Shown here piece after piece: positions 1 through 5,080 of a stretch of 5,142 nucleotides of DNA (position 1 is its first letter; every line of letters starts with the position of its first letter). Made by a program: the position numbers and the translations under genes. The stretch is from Chloroflexota bacterium. GTDB lineage: Bacteria; Chloroflexota; Anaerolineae; Promineifilales; Promineifilaceae. The stretch lies in the NCBI GenBank assembly GCA_008501785.1, contig QQUD01001022.1, forward strand, positions 1-5,142. The letters run 5' to 3'. Below the pieces are notes generated by a model. That model was not told the DNA's origin. It did no database searches and saw only the letters and a list, made by a program, of their open reading frames with translations.

Positions 1-2
1 AG

Positions 3-794
3 GTGCCGTACAATGCGGATTTGAACCCGTATTGGACAGAATTTTATGCATTGAAGGCCCTATATTTTGATGTGTTCAATAAATCGGCCGTTTACCATTA
101 CATGATTTGGGCCAATGGGTACAATGGTGGTTCCTCCAGCGGCGTCTCGTTTGGCCTTCCCGCGTCTGACTTTATTGTCTCGCTGGGTTTGTGGAACGGC
201 AGCAATGGCGGTACCGACTCACAAAAAGTAGGCACTTTTATCCATGAATTAGGCCACAACCTCGGATTGAAACATGGTGGTTCAAACCATTCCAATTACA
301 AACCAAACTACCTCAGCGTGATGAATTACTTCTTTCAAACGTGGGGCGTTTACCGAGATGGTAGTTGGGGAGGGCCGGGTAACTGGCTCAACTTTGACTA
401 TCAACGATTTGATTTGCCAACCCTTGATGAAACCAACCTGGATGAAACGGTTGGGCTAAACGGGGGTGCTGAACTCAATGGATATGGTGTTCGTTTTTAT
501 TGCAACGGCAGCAACAAGTACGCGCTGCCTGGTGATGGTGCCATTGATTGGAACTGTGATGGTGACACGACGGATACCGGTGTTGCGATGGACATTAACG
601 ATGATGGCAGCAATGGCACCCTGGCAGCTCAAGACAACTGGGCCAGTATCAGGTTTGACGGCAACGGCGTTATTGGCTCCGGTTTGCCAGGAAATATGAT
701 TGCCAATCAAATCGTACAATCATTTACAGACCCTCAACTGGAAGAGCTAACTTATGAAATGATGCTCGAAATGGAAGCAACGATTAAGCGTTAA
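3..794 (+). CDS. Secreted zinc metalloprotease (metzincin-like), 5'-truncated by the window
   Basis: The visible 263 residues carry HELGHNLGLKH at residues 81-91, which matches the metzincin zinc site HExxHxxGxxH: H81, H85 and H91 are the ligands and E82 the general base. A Met-turn candidate, YLSVMNY, follows at 103-109, the usual short distance downstream. Residues about 178-202 contain Asp/Asn/Gly-rich segments (DWNCDGD, DINDDG) that resemble calcium-binding loops. By family, the product should be an extracellular or surface endopeptidase. No signal peptide is visible. The frame can open with GTG at position 3, but no ribosome site can be seen, so the gene very probably starts upstream of the window and lacks its signal and propeptide here. 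The stop is TAA at 792-794. The next gene on the same strand starts 319 bp later and also encodes an exported protein. The exact metzincin family cannot be decided from this fragment. Confidence 0.85.
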   Translation: MPYNADLNPYWTEFYALKALYFDVFNKSAVYHYMIWANGYNGGSSSGVSFGLPASDFIVSLGLWNGSNGGTDSQKVGTFIHELGHNLGLKHGGSNHSNYKPNYLSVMNYFFQTWGVYRDGSWGGPGNWLNFDYQRFDLPTLDETNLDETVGLNGGAELNGYGVRFYCNGSNKYALPGDGAIDWNCDGDTTDTGVAMDINDDGSNGTLAAQDNWASIRFDGNGVIGSGLPGNMIANQIVQSFTDPQLEELTYEMMLEMEATIKR

Positions 795-843
795 TCATCT
801 TCGATCTCATTAAAGATTTACCTCAGTAGGGTATTCACCTGTT

Positions 844-882
844 AGGTGTCAGGTATCAGCAATCAGCTAATAGCGGTTAGCT
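844..882 (+). repeat. Heptamer-periodic short tandem repeat, copy 1
   Basis: Five degenerate 7-bp units plus four bases can be read: AGGTGTC, AGGTATC, AGCAATC, AGCTAAT, AGCGGTT, AGCT. The reverse complement of 3317-3355 aligns with this block without gaps at 30 of 39 positions. It starts 49 bp after the metalloprotease stop. Heptameric short tandem repeats of this general style are known from intergenic DNA of filamentous cyanobacteria (STRR elements). Any relationship to those is only by analogy. Confidence 0.7.
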
Positions 883-969
883 TTCAATGTTGCGTGCCAA
901 TTCCCAAATTACCTTAACCTTAATAGAGATATTAATGATCTACTCTCATTTGGAGTATGTGCTACCGTG

Positions 970-975
970 TATAAT
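970..975 (+). promoter_or_regulatory. Possible -10 box upstream of the SGNH-like gene
   Basis: A perfect TATAAT lies 138 bp upstream of the ATG at 1114. No good -35 partner is visible at 16-18 bp: the TTGGAG at 950-955 is only 14 bp away, and the hexamer at 946-951 (18-bp spacing) is poor. In A/T-rich DNA a perfect hexamer can arise by chance, so this is a tentative call. Confidence 0.3.
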
Positions 976-1099
976 GCTGACGATAATAGAGTTGTGTCGT
1001 ACCTAATGTGCCAACGTTAACCTTGGTCACTTTGGTGATAAAAAAACAGTAACGAATGTAAATTATTAAAAGTATGGTTAGCCGACGATGCCTGTACCA

Positions 1100-1110
1100 G
1101 GAGTAAAGGA
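1100..1110 (+). promoter_or_regulatory. Ribosome binding site of the SGNH-like gene
   Basis: GGAG (1100-1103) and AGGA (1107-1110) precede two adjacent ATG codons at 1114 and 1117. GGAG is 10 nt from the first ATG. AGGA is only 3 nt from the first but 6 nt from the second, so initiation at 1117 is at least as likely. The choice changes the protein by one residue. Confidence 0.55.
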
Positions 1111-1113
1111 ATA

Positions 1114-2349
1114 ATGATGAAGCGAGCATTGATGATTGCATCAATCACATTGATAATTTTTGCTGCATACGCATTTGGTCAAGACCCGACCAAAACGCTT
1201 GAATTGGCAGATGGCAAATTGGAAGCTGTTTCGCGTGATGAATCAATGGATTTGCTGTTTGAAACGGCCGTATCAAAAACCAATTCATCTACAGAAACGA
1301 ATTACCTCCCAATGGTTATGGCAGCGGTAACTGAAACGCCAACCCCTATACCGACAAATGAACCGACCGCAACACCAATTCCCCCAACGGCTATTTCTAC
1401 ATTGGGACTGCCGACAAACACCCCTGTACCGCCAACGGCAATTGTAACATCGGCGTTGCCGACAAATACACCTGTACCGCCAACGGCAACTGCAACATCG
1501 GCGTTGCCGACAAGTACACCAGTACCACCAACGGCAACCTCTAAGCCAGTGCTGCCGACAAACACACCTTACCCGACAATTACGCCAGGTGGACCAACCG
1601 GGATTGGTGTCATCGGTGATAGCAATTCGGTAGCGTACCAAGATTGGCAAAGGAGCGGGCCAGACTCGCGTTCGTGGGTAGAAATGTCTCACGAATTGCG
1701 CGGTGCAGATTTTGGCCCGTATCTGGGCCAATACTACAACCGGGCCAGTTATTGGAATAAGTCGCGTAACTCGCTGGGGCAAGCAAATGCACTTGAGGGA
1801 TACATCCAAAACGGTGAGCTGCGCATCATCCTGATTTGGACTGGCTCAGTTGATATGTATGATATGTGTTACACACTGCAAACGGATGAGCAGCTTGATT
1901 TCATTTGGGGGCAGATGACAACCTACCCAGGAGATGCGCTGGACGCATTGATTTCCTATGGTATGCCAGCAAATAAGATTTACATGGTCACGCAGCATTA
2001 CGAAAGCTACGAATTCCCTTGCTCCAACATCGAACAGTACAAAGCATTTGTCGATGATGTCAATGTGGAACTGACGAATATGATCACATCACGCGGCGTA
2101 AATTTGATCGATGGTCATCGCGTGTTTGACGCATTGGCCGCGTATCAAATCAATGATAACGGTGACATTATGATCGATGGTCATCTGGTGGAGTACCGGC
2201 GCTGTGACGCGCCTGAATGCCTGTTTGTGGCTGACGGGAATTTTAATACGGTCTTGCAAGGCATCGCATTCAACACGTTTTTTGGAGAACCATTGATGTT
2301 TTCGCCATTCACGGACCATGAGATCGCGGTGATTGCGGGTTTGGAATAG
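1114..2349 (+). CDS. Secreted SGNH/GDSL-hydrolase-like protein with Thr/Pro repeat linker
   Basis: The 411-residue product opens with a signal peptide: basic MMKR, a hydrophobic core at about 5-19, and possible cleavage after AYA (20) or AFG (22). A YLPMVMA segment (64-70) follows, then a Thr/Pro-rich linker (about 74-160) made of 16-residue repeats. The C-terminal domain (about 162-411) begins with GVIGDSNS (165-172), which matches SGNH block I with S170 as nucleophile. By family it would be an extracellular esterase or lipase-like hydrolase. Other blocks look degenerate. The GxND position reads GSVD (244-247), so the Asn is missing. The DxxH region reads DGNF (374-377), so the catalytic His is missing although the following NTVLQG looks conserved. 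The domain may therefore be inactive or use other residues; a binding or surface role is possible. It probably forms a single-gene transcript ending at the hairpin at 2381-2411. The fold call is moderate and the substrate is unknown. Confidence 0.65.
   Translation: MMKRALMIASITLIIFAAYAFGQDPTKTLELADGKLEAVSRDESMDLLFETAVSKTNSSTETNYLPMVMAAVTETPTPIPTNEPTATPIPPTAISTLGLPTNTPVPPTAIVTSALPTNTPVPPTATATSALPTSTPVPPTATSKPVLPTNTPYPTITPGGPTGIGVIGDSNSVAYQDWQRSGPDSRSWVEMSHELRGADFGPYLGQYYNRASYWNKSRNSLGQANALEGYIQNGELRIILIWTGSVDMYDMCYTLQTDEQLDFIWGQMTTYPGDALDALISYGMPANKIYMVTQHYESYEFPCSNIEQYKAFVDDVNVELTNMITSRGVNLIDGHRVFDALAAYQINDNGDIMIDGHLVEYRRCDAPECLFVADGNFNTVLQGIAFNTFFGEPLMFSPFTDHEIAVIAGLE
1360..1578 (+). repeat. 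48-bp in-gene tandem repeat encoding the Thr/Pro linker
   Basis: About 4.5 units of 48 bp start at 1360, 1408, 1456, 1504 and 1552 (the last one partial). Each encodes a 16-residue unit of the form LPTNTPVPPTA followed by five variable residues. Units 2 and 3 are nearly identical in DNA, and the outer units have diverged, which fits expansion by slippage or unequal crossing-over from the centre. Such linkers usually hold an extracellular domain away from the cell surface and are often glycosylated in other bacteria. Copy number is likely to vary between strains. Confidence 0.9.
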
Positions 2350-2369
2350 GAGCGATACCCGGCACCTGC

Positions 2370-2475
2370 TACCTCTCGCTGCGGCCGGTCTCCCGACCGG
2401 GCCGCTCTGTTTCTTCGATCTTCAGACCACTTTCTGATCCATGTTTTAGATGATACTGTGGAAAACGGCCGTTTC
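2370..2475 (+). repeat. Intergenic repeat, copy A (left flank of the toxin-antitoxin operon)
   Basis: The 55 bp at 2421-2475 align without gaps to 3241-3295 at 44 of 55 positions. Most mismatches fall in one 10-bp stretch (2451-2460). The preceding TACC..CTCGCT..GCCGGTCT at 2370-2391 also matches 3208-3228. Relative to copy B, this copy has about 20 extra bases that form the right arm of the terminator hairpin. Shared parts are a small stem (TCAGA/TCTGA, 2422-2426 with 2433-2437) and the terminal GAAAACGGCCGTTTC (2461-2475). It ends 7 bp before the stop codon of the - strand toxin gene. Confidence 0.75.
2381..2411 (+). terminator. Rho-independent-like terminator of the SGNH-like gene
   Basis: GCGGCCGGTC (2381-2390), a TCCC loop, and GACCGGGCCGC (2395-2405) form a 10-bp G/C-rich stem with one bulged G at 2399. 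A T-rich but imperfect run (TCTGTTTCTT) follows. It begins 32 bp after the TAG at 2347-2349. On the - strand the stem is not followed by a T run, so it should act mainly on + strand transcripts at this convergent junction. Confidence 0.7.
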
Positions 2476-2482
2476 TCTTCCT

Positions 2483-2869
2483 CTAATCAGGACTTGTATA
2501 CTTTTGAAACCAGGAAGCGATTTCGTCAAGAGACGGCCGTTCATTTACAAGCAGCAGCGTAAATCGTTCCATTTCTTCGTTTGTTGTTTGCAGGCGATGA
2601 CCGTTTTGCCGGAGGAACATTGAAGTTGATGTAATCGCGGTACGCTTATTGCCGTCCACAAAAGGATGATTTCGCGCTAACGATTCCATGAGTGCCGCCG
2701 CTTTTTGAAACAGATCGGGATACAGTGCTGCACTATCAAATGTGGCTTGGGGACGGGCGGCAGCTGACTCCAACAAGCCCAGGTCGCGTACCCCATGCTC
2801 GCCACCCGTTGAGTCAATCAGGCGGGCATGTATAAAAAGGATTTGCTGCGGCGATAGAAAAACAGTCAT
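2483..2869 (-). CDS. doc: Doc/Fic-family toxin of a type II toxin-antitoxin pair
   Basis: The 128-residue protein has the Fic core motif HPFVDGNKR at 68-76, followed by TA. The Lys in place of the second Gly of AMP-transferring Fic enzymes (GNGR) is typical of the Doc (death-on-curing) group. The N-terminal GVRDLGLLESAAARPQ (26-41) is also a Doc-family signature, and the length is normal for the family. Phage P1 Doc phosphorylates elongation factor EF-Tu and stops translation. By family this protein is expected to do the same in the cytoplasm, with H68 as the key catalytic residue. All motif residues are present, so it appears intact. Its ATG overlaps the antitoxin stop by four bases (ATGA) and no clear ribosome site precedes it, which suggests translational coupling. 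The ACGGCCGT palindrome at 2533-2540 lies inside the gene and encodes part of NERPS near the C-terminus. Confidence 0.9.
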   Translation of the reverse strand: MTVFLSPQQILFIHARLIDSTGGEHGVRDLGLLESAAARPQATFDSAALYPDLFQKAAALMESLARNHPFVDGNKRTAITSTSMFLRQNGHRLQTTNEEMERFTLLLVNERPSLDEIASWFQKYTSPD

Positions 2870-3105
2870 TTAGCCAGAGCTTCCAAAGCCGGGCGATACT
2901 GTTCAATGAACTCATTTAAATGTTGGGCAAAGGTGGCATCGATTTCTATCAATTGGGGATGCGCCCGTTCGATAGTAATTTGCCCTTTATCCTGGTCTAC
3001 CACCACATTGACTTCACTTCCTTCTTGCAACCCTAGTTGTTGTAAAGATTCTCTGGGCAAGGAAACAACAAAGCTGTTGCCTGTTTTGAAGATTTTACGG
3101 ACCAT
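2866..3105 (-). CDS. AbrB/MazE-like (SpoVT-AbrB fold) antitoxin
   Basis: The 79-residue protein begins MVRKIFKTGNSFVVSLPRE, a typical swapped-hairpin AbrB/MazE DNA-binding domain (about 1-47, with GNS at 9-11, SLPRE at 15-19 and EGSEVNV at 28-34). The acidic, helical tail (about 52-79, including EFIEQYRPALEALAK) is the part expected to bind and block the toxin. The ATG at 3105 is supported by GAGGTG on the - strand (3115-3110), with about 6 nt from GAGG to the start. It is the first gene of a two-gene operon, with the Doc toxin overlapping it by four bases. This order and overlap are standard for type II modules in which the antitoxin represses its own promoter. AbrB-type antitoxins paired with Doc toxins are a known combination, whereas P1 Doc pairs with Phd. 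Confidence 0.88.
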   Translation of the reverse strand: MVRKIFKTGNSFVVSLPRESLQQLGLQEGSEVNVVVDQDKGQITIERAHPQLIEIDATFAQHLNEFIEQYRPALEALAK

Positions 3106-3109
3106 GCTT

Positions 3110-3115
3110 CACCTC
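3110..3115 (-). promoter_or_regulatory. Ribosome binding site of the antitoxin gene
   Basis: The - strand reads GAGGTG just upstream of the ATG at 3105-3103. This Shine-Dalgarno match fixes the antitoxin start. Together with the weak site in front of the toxin, it is consistent with stronger translation of the antitoxin. Confidence 0.65.
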
Positions 3116-3146
3116 ATGTCGTGCTTACATTGTATAGACACCATTT

Positions 3147-3175
3147 AGTATAAATGATCATTTGCTGATGGACAA
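3147..3175 (-). promoter_or_regulatory. Sigma70-like promoter of the toxin-antitoxin operon
   Basis: Read on the - strand, TTGTCC (3175-3170) and TATACT (3152-3147) are separated by exactly 17 bp. They match the consensus at 4 of 6 and 5 of 6 positions. Transcription would start near 3140, giving a leader of about 35 nt before the antitoxin ATG. Confidence 0.6.
3152..3163. promoter_or_regulatory. Candidate operator palindrome in the toxin-antitoxin promoter
   Basis: AAATGATCATTT is a perfect 12-bp palindrome that overlaps the last base of the -10 box and fills much of the -35/-10 spacer. A dimeric AbrB/MazE antitoxin bound here would block RNA polymerase, as expected for autoregulation. A weaker inverted repeat (GTG..TA...TA..CAC, 3121-3141) lies near the predicted start site and could be a second half-site. 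Binding itself is inferred. Confidence 0.5.
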
Positions 3176-3207
3176 CTACCGCAGGTGTTGATGCGCGACA
3201 GGGAATC

Positions 3208-3295
3208 TACCCTCGCTCCTGCCGGTCTTTTTCTTTGGGCTTCAGACCGCTTTCTGATCCGTGTTTTAAATATGGTGGGCGAAAACGGCCGTTTC
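3208..3295 (+). repeat. Intergenic repeat, copy B (right flank of the toxin-antitoxin operon)
   Basis: This is a direct repeat of copy A (2370-2475): 44 of 55 identities over 3241-3295, plus the upstream match at 3208-3228. It lacks the extra hairpin arm of copy A. Instead, CGGTCT (3223-3228) can pair with AGACCG (3244-3249) across a 15-nt loop. The small TCAGA/TCTGA stem (3242-3246 with 3253-3257) and the terminal GAAAACGGCCGTTTC (3281-3295) are conserved. It lies between the toxin-antitoxin promoter and the 3' end of glpD. Confidence 0.75.
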
Positions 3296-3316
3296 CAAAC
3301 AACCCATCATCCCTAA

Positions 3317-3355
3317 AGCTGATGGCTGACACCTGATTGCTGACACCTGATACCT
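3317..3355 (-). repeat. Heptamer-periodic short tandem repeat, copy 2
   Basis: On the - strand this reads AGGTATC, AGGTGTC, AGCAATC, AGGTGTC, AGCCATC, AGCT. It matches copy 1 (844-882) at 30 of 39 positions. It begins inside the glpD stop codon (TAG, 3356-3354), so the gene's last bases are shared with the repeat. Like copy 1, it lies in the sense orientation at the 3' end of the gene before it. Confidence 0.7.
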
Positions 3356-5072
3356 ACTCACTCCTCCTCCACCAATAAAAGCCAAACAACAACGCTGCTA
3401 ATCCTGCCAACATTGCGCCGAGGAGATAACGGCCGTTTCCCCCCTCAACTTCTCTCACCGGCGGAATCGCCATCGGCCGCCAGTCGGGGATGGTCGTCAG
3501 GTCGGGGAGACTGTAATGGGTGTGCCAATGGAGTTGGTAGGCAACCCATTCCTCGTTCCAGGTGGCATCATCCCAGCCCAACTCATCCTGGCAAATGGCG
3601 CGGATTTGGTCTTGCCAGTGAGCGCCGCCCAGAGGCAGCAGCAAGCCCAGCCGCACCCGGCGCAGCAGCAAATCTTCGAGATGCACCACGCCTTCGGCAC
3701 GCGCCGCCCAGCGCAGCTCGGCCCAGAGTGCGGTTGTACCGGGGATTTGTTCGAGTTCGCCTGCTTGTGCGGCCTCAACGAGAGGGAGGCTGTCGTGACC
3801 AAAACGGCCGTTTAGCCTCACCCGCACCTGCTCCGGCAAATGAGTTGGCAGTTCATCCACAATCTCATCAAACACCGGCACATCCTCATCAAGCGCAGCC
3901 ATTTCTGGCAGCCGATCCCGCACCGCTTTCAGTGCATCCTGCGCAATCACGCGGAAGGTGGTCAGCTTGCCGCCGGTGATAGTCAACAGCCCATTTTCAT
4001 CGAGCACAATGTGATCACGTGACTCTTTGGAAGGATCATCTTTGCCCGTGTCGATGACGGGGCGCACCCCGGCAAATGTGGAAATGATGTCGTCTAGTGA
4101 GATGCCTAATGACGGGTAGCGTGATTCAATGGCGGCCATCAAATAGGCGATTTCTTCGCCCGAAATGGTTGGTTCGTCGTCCAATTCGCCTGCGTGGTCT
4201 AAATCGGTGGTGCCAATCAGCGTTACGCCATCCCAGGGAAAGATGAAGATAAAACGGCCGTCTTGCGGATGCGGAAACGAGACAGCTTGCGCCACGGGTA
4301 AACGCCATTGGGCAAAAACGAGATGACTGCCGCGTAACGGCCGTATCTTCGCCTCATGCCCCATCTGTGTGCGCAGTTGGTCGGCCCATGCGCCAGTGGC
4401 GTTGATCACAACTTTGGCACGCACATCGACTTTACGCTGGTTGACGCAGTCGTGCAGTTGCACACCGACGACTTCGTTTTCGTGTCGCAGGAGTTGGATG
4501 GCGCGGGTGTAGTTAACGGCCGTTCCGCCATCCTGCACCGCTTCACGCAGCACGCGCAGCACCAGCCGTGCATCATCTGTCTGTGCATCGCCATAGTGAA
4601 AAGCGCCTGCTAAATCATTGACTTTCAAACGAGGTGCCAGCATTTGCAGCTCATACGGTTCATAAAAAGTGTGGTTCCACTGCTGCGCAATCAAATCATA
4701 AAACGTCAGCCCAAACTCAAACAGCAGCTGCTCTTTCCATTGACCGCCCCGTTTTTCACTGGTAATCAAAAAACCAAGCGGGTCCACCATGCCAGGAGCC
4801 ACCCTTTGCAACATCTCCCGCTCCTGCACCGAAGCCATCGTCACCGTAAACTGCCCTTCCTTTAAGTAACGTAACCCACCATGAATCAGCTTTGAAGACC
4901 GGCTAGACGTACCGAACGCAAAATCATTTTGCTCTACCAACAACGCTCGCAAACCTGCTCGTGTCGCTTCCCGCAAAATCCCAGCGCCCGTAATGCCACC
5001 ACCTACAATTACCACATCCCACGGTTGGTCTAATCTATCCCAAACATCATTACGCCAATTTTGTCCCCACAT
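3354..5072 (-). CDS. glpD: FAD-dependent glycerol-3-phosphate dehydrogenase with C-terminal membrane helix
   Basis: The 572-residue protein should oxidise sn-glycerol-3-phosphate to dihydroxyacetone phosphate and pass electrons through FAD to quinone at the cytoplasmic membrane. The N-terminus has the dinucleotide-binding fingerprint VVIVGGGITGAG (20-31), ending in E47, followed by the GlpD signature TSSRSSKLIHGGLRYL (55-70). Further FAD-oxidoreductase landmarks are NATGAWAD (224-231), IGTTDLDH (286-293), AGVRPVI (334-340) and ITGGKLTTFR (365-374). A helical C-terminal domain follows (about 400-515, with RWAARAEGVVHLEDLLLRR at 454-472). Residues about 549-568 then form a hydrophobic helix followed by RRSE. 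That is unusual, because GlpD is normally a peripheral, monotopic membrane protein. AGGA on the - strand (5084-5081), 8 nt before the ATG, supports this start. No glpK, glpF or other glycerol gene is visible nearby. Five ACGGCCGT palindromes lie in the gene. GlpA-type and GlpD-type enzymes are close, but the single-subunit length favours GlpD. Confidence 0.93.
   Translation of the reverse strand: MWGQNWRNDVWDRLDQPWDVVIVGGGITGAGILREATRAGLRALLVEQNDFAFGTSSRSSKLIHGGLRYLKEGQFTVTMASVQEREMLQRVAPGMVDPLGFLITSEKRGGQWKEQLLFEFGLTFYDLIAQQWNHTFYEPYELQMLAPRLKVNDLAGAFHYGDAQTDDARLVLRVLREAVQDGGTAVNYTRAIQLLRHENEVVGVQLHDCVNQRKVDVRAKVVINATGAWADQLRTQMGHEAKIRPLRGSHLVFAQWRLPVAQAVSFPHPQDGRFIFIFPWDGVTLIGTTDLDHAGELDDEPTISGEEIAYLMAAIESRYPSLGISLDDIISTFAGVRPVIDTGKDDPSKESRDHIVLDENGLLTITGGKLTTFRVIAQDALKAVRDRLPEMAALDEDVPVFDEIVDELPTHLPEQVRVRLNGRFGHDSLPLVEAAQAGELEQIPGTTALWAELRWAARAEGVVHLEDLLLRRVRLGLLLPLGGAHWQDQIRAICQDELGWDDATWNEEWVAYQLHWHTHYSLPDLTTIPDWRPMAIPPVREVEGGNGRYLLGAMLAGLAALLFGFYWWRRSE
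3369..3428 (-). other. C-terminal transmembrane segment of GlpD
   Basis: Residues about 549-568 (YLLGAMLAGLAALLFGFYWW) are uncharged and long enough to cross a membrane once. They are followed by RRSE, a positive cytoplasmic-side anchor. A Pro-rich, then Gly-rich, stretch (about 529-547) separates it from the catalytic body. This looks like a tail anchor that would hold the enzyme at the membrane. Confidence 0.75.
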
Positions 5073-5080
5073 AAGTTTTA

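Larger units (their letters stand above)
795..1113. other. Intergenic region with repeat and possible promoter
   Basis: This 319-bp A/T-rich gap separates the metalloprotease from the SGNH-like gene. It holds a small hairpin (CACCT-GTT-AGGTG, 836-848) that runs into a heptamer-periodic repeat (844-882), a TATAAT box (970-975), and the ribosome site of the next gene. I see no convincing intrinsic terminator for the metalloprotease and no plausible small gene. The only open frame, on the - strand at 962-1144, has no recognisable features and overlaps the next gene's start. Confidence 0.6.
84..4523. repeat. Dispersed palindrome ACGGCCGT (nine exact copies)
   Basis: Exact copies begin at 1264, 2465, 2533, 3285, 3429, 3804, 4254, 4337 and 4516. 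A 7-of-8 copy (TCGGCCGT) begins at 84. Every exact copy reads AACGGCCGT on at least one strand, and five read AACGGCCGTT. Two lie in the intergenic repeats A and B, one in the SGNH-like gene, one in doc and five in glpD. Chance expectation for an 8-mer in 5142 bp is about 0.08 at equal base use. The span given here runs from the first to the last copy and is not a continuous element. Confidence 0.9.

Noticed and set aside
1022..1047. TCAC/GTGA hairpin followed by an A run as a terminator
   Set aside because: The stem is only 4 bp and the run is A on the + strand. On the - strand the T run precedes the stem, so it fits neither direction.
962..1144. Small - strand open frame in the first intergenic gap
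   Set aside because: It overlaps the start of the SGNH-like gene, has no clear ribosome site and shows no protein-like features.
1360..1578. Possible CRISPR-like array (regular 48-bp spacing)
   Set aside because: The units are contiguous, in frame and coding, with no unique spacers between identical repeats, so this is a protein-coding tandem repeat.
1285..1809. Long open frame on the - strand, rich in Cys, Arg and Trp
   Set aside because: It is antisense to the 48-bp repeat linker. Its Cys/Arg/Trp repeats are the mirror of the Thr/Pro codons, and there is no ribosome site or recognisable domain.
2370..3295. Repeats A and B as ends of an insertion sequence
   Set aside because: They are direct, not inverted, and the DNA between them holds no transposase or target-site duplication that I can see.
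3474..3479. Further CGGCCG sites at 3474-3479 and 2382-2387 as members of the palindrome family
   Set aside because: They lack the flanking A and T (TCGGCCGC and GCGGCCGG). The second is part of the terminator stem.
3413..3979. Long open frame on the + strand within glpD
   Set aside because: It is antisense to a strongly supported enzyme gene. Its composition (Pro, Ala, Arg) reflects the reverse strand of glpD, and it has no domain.
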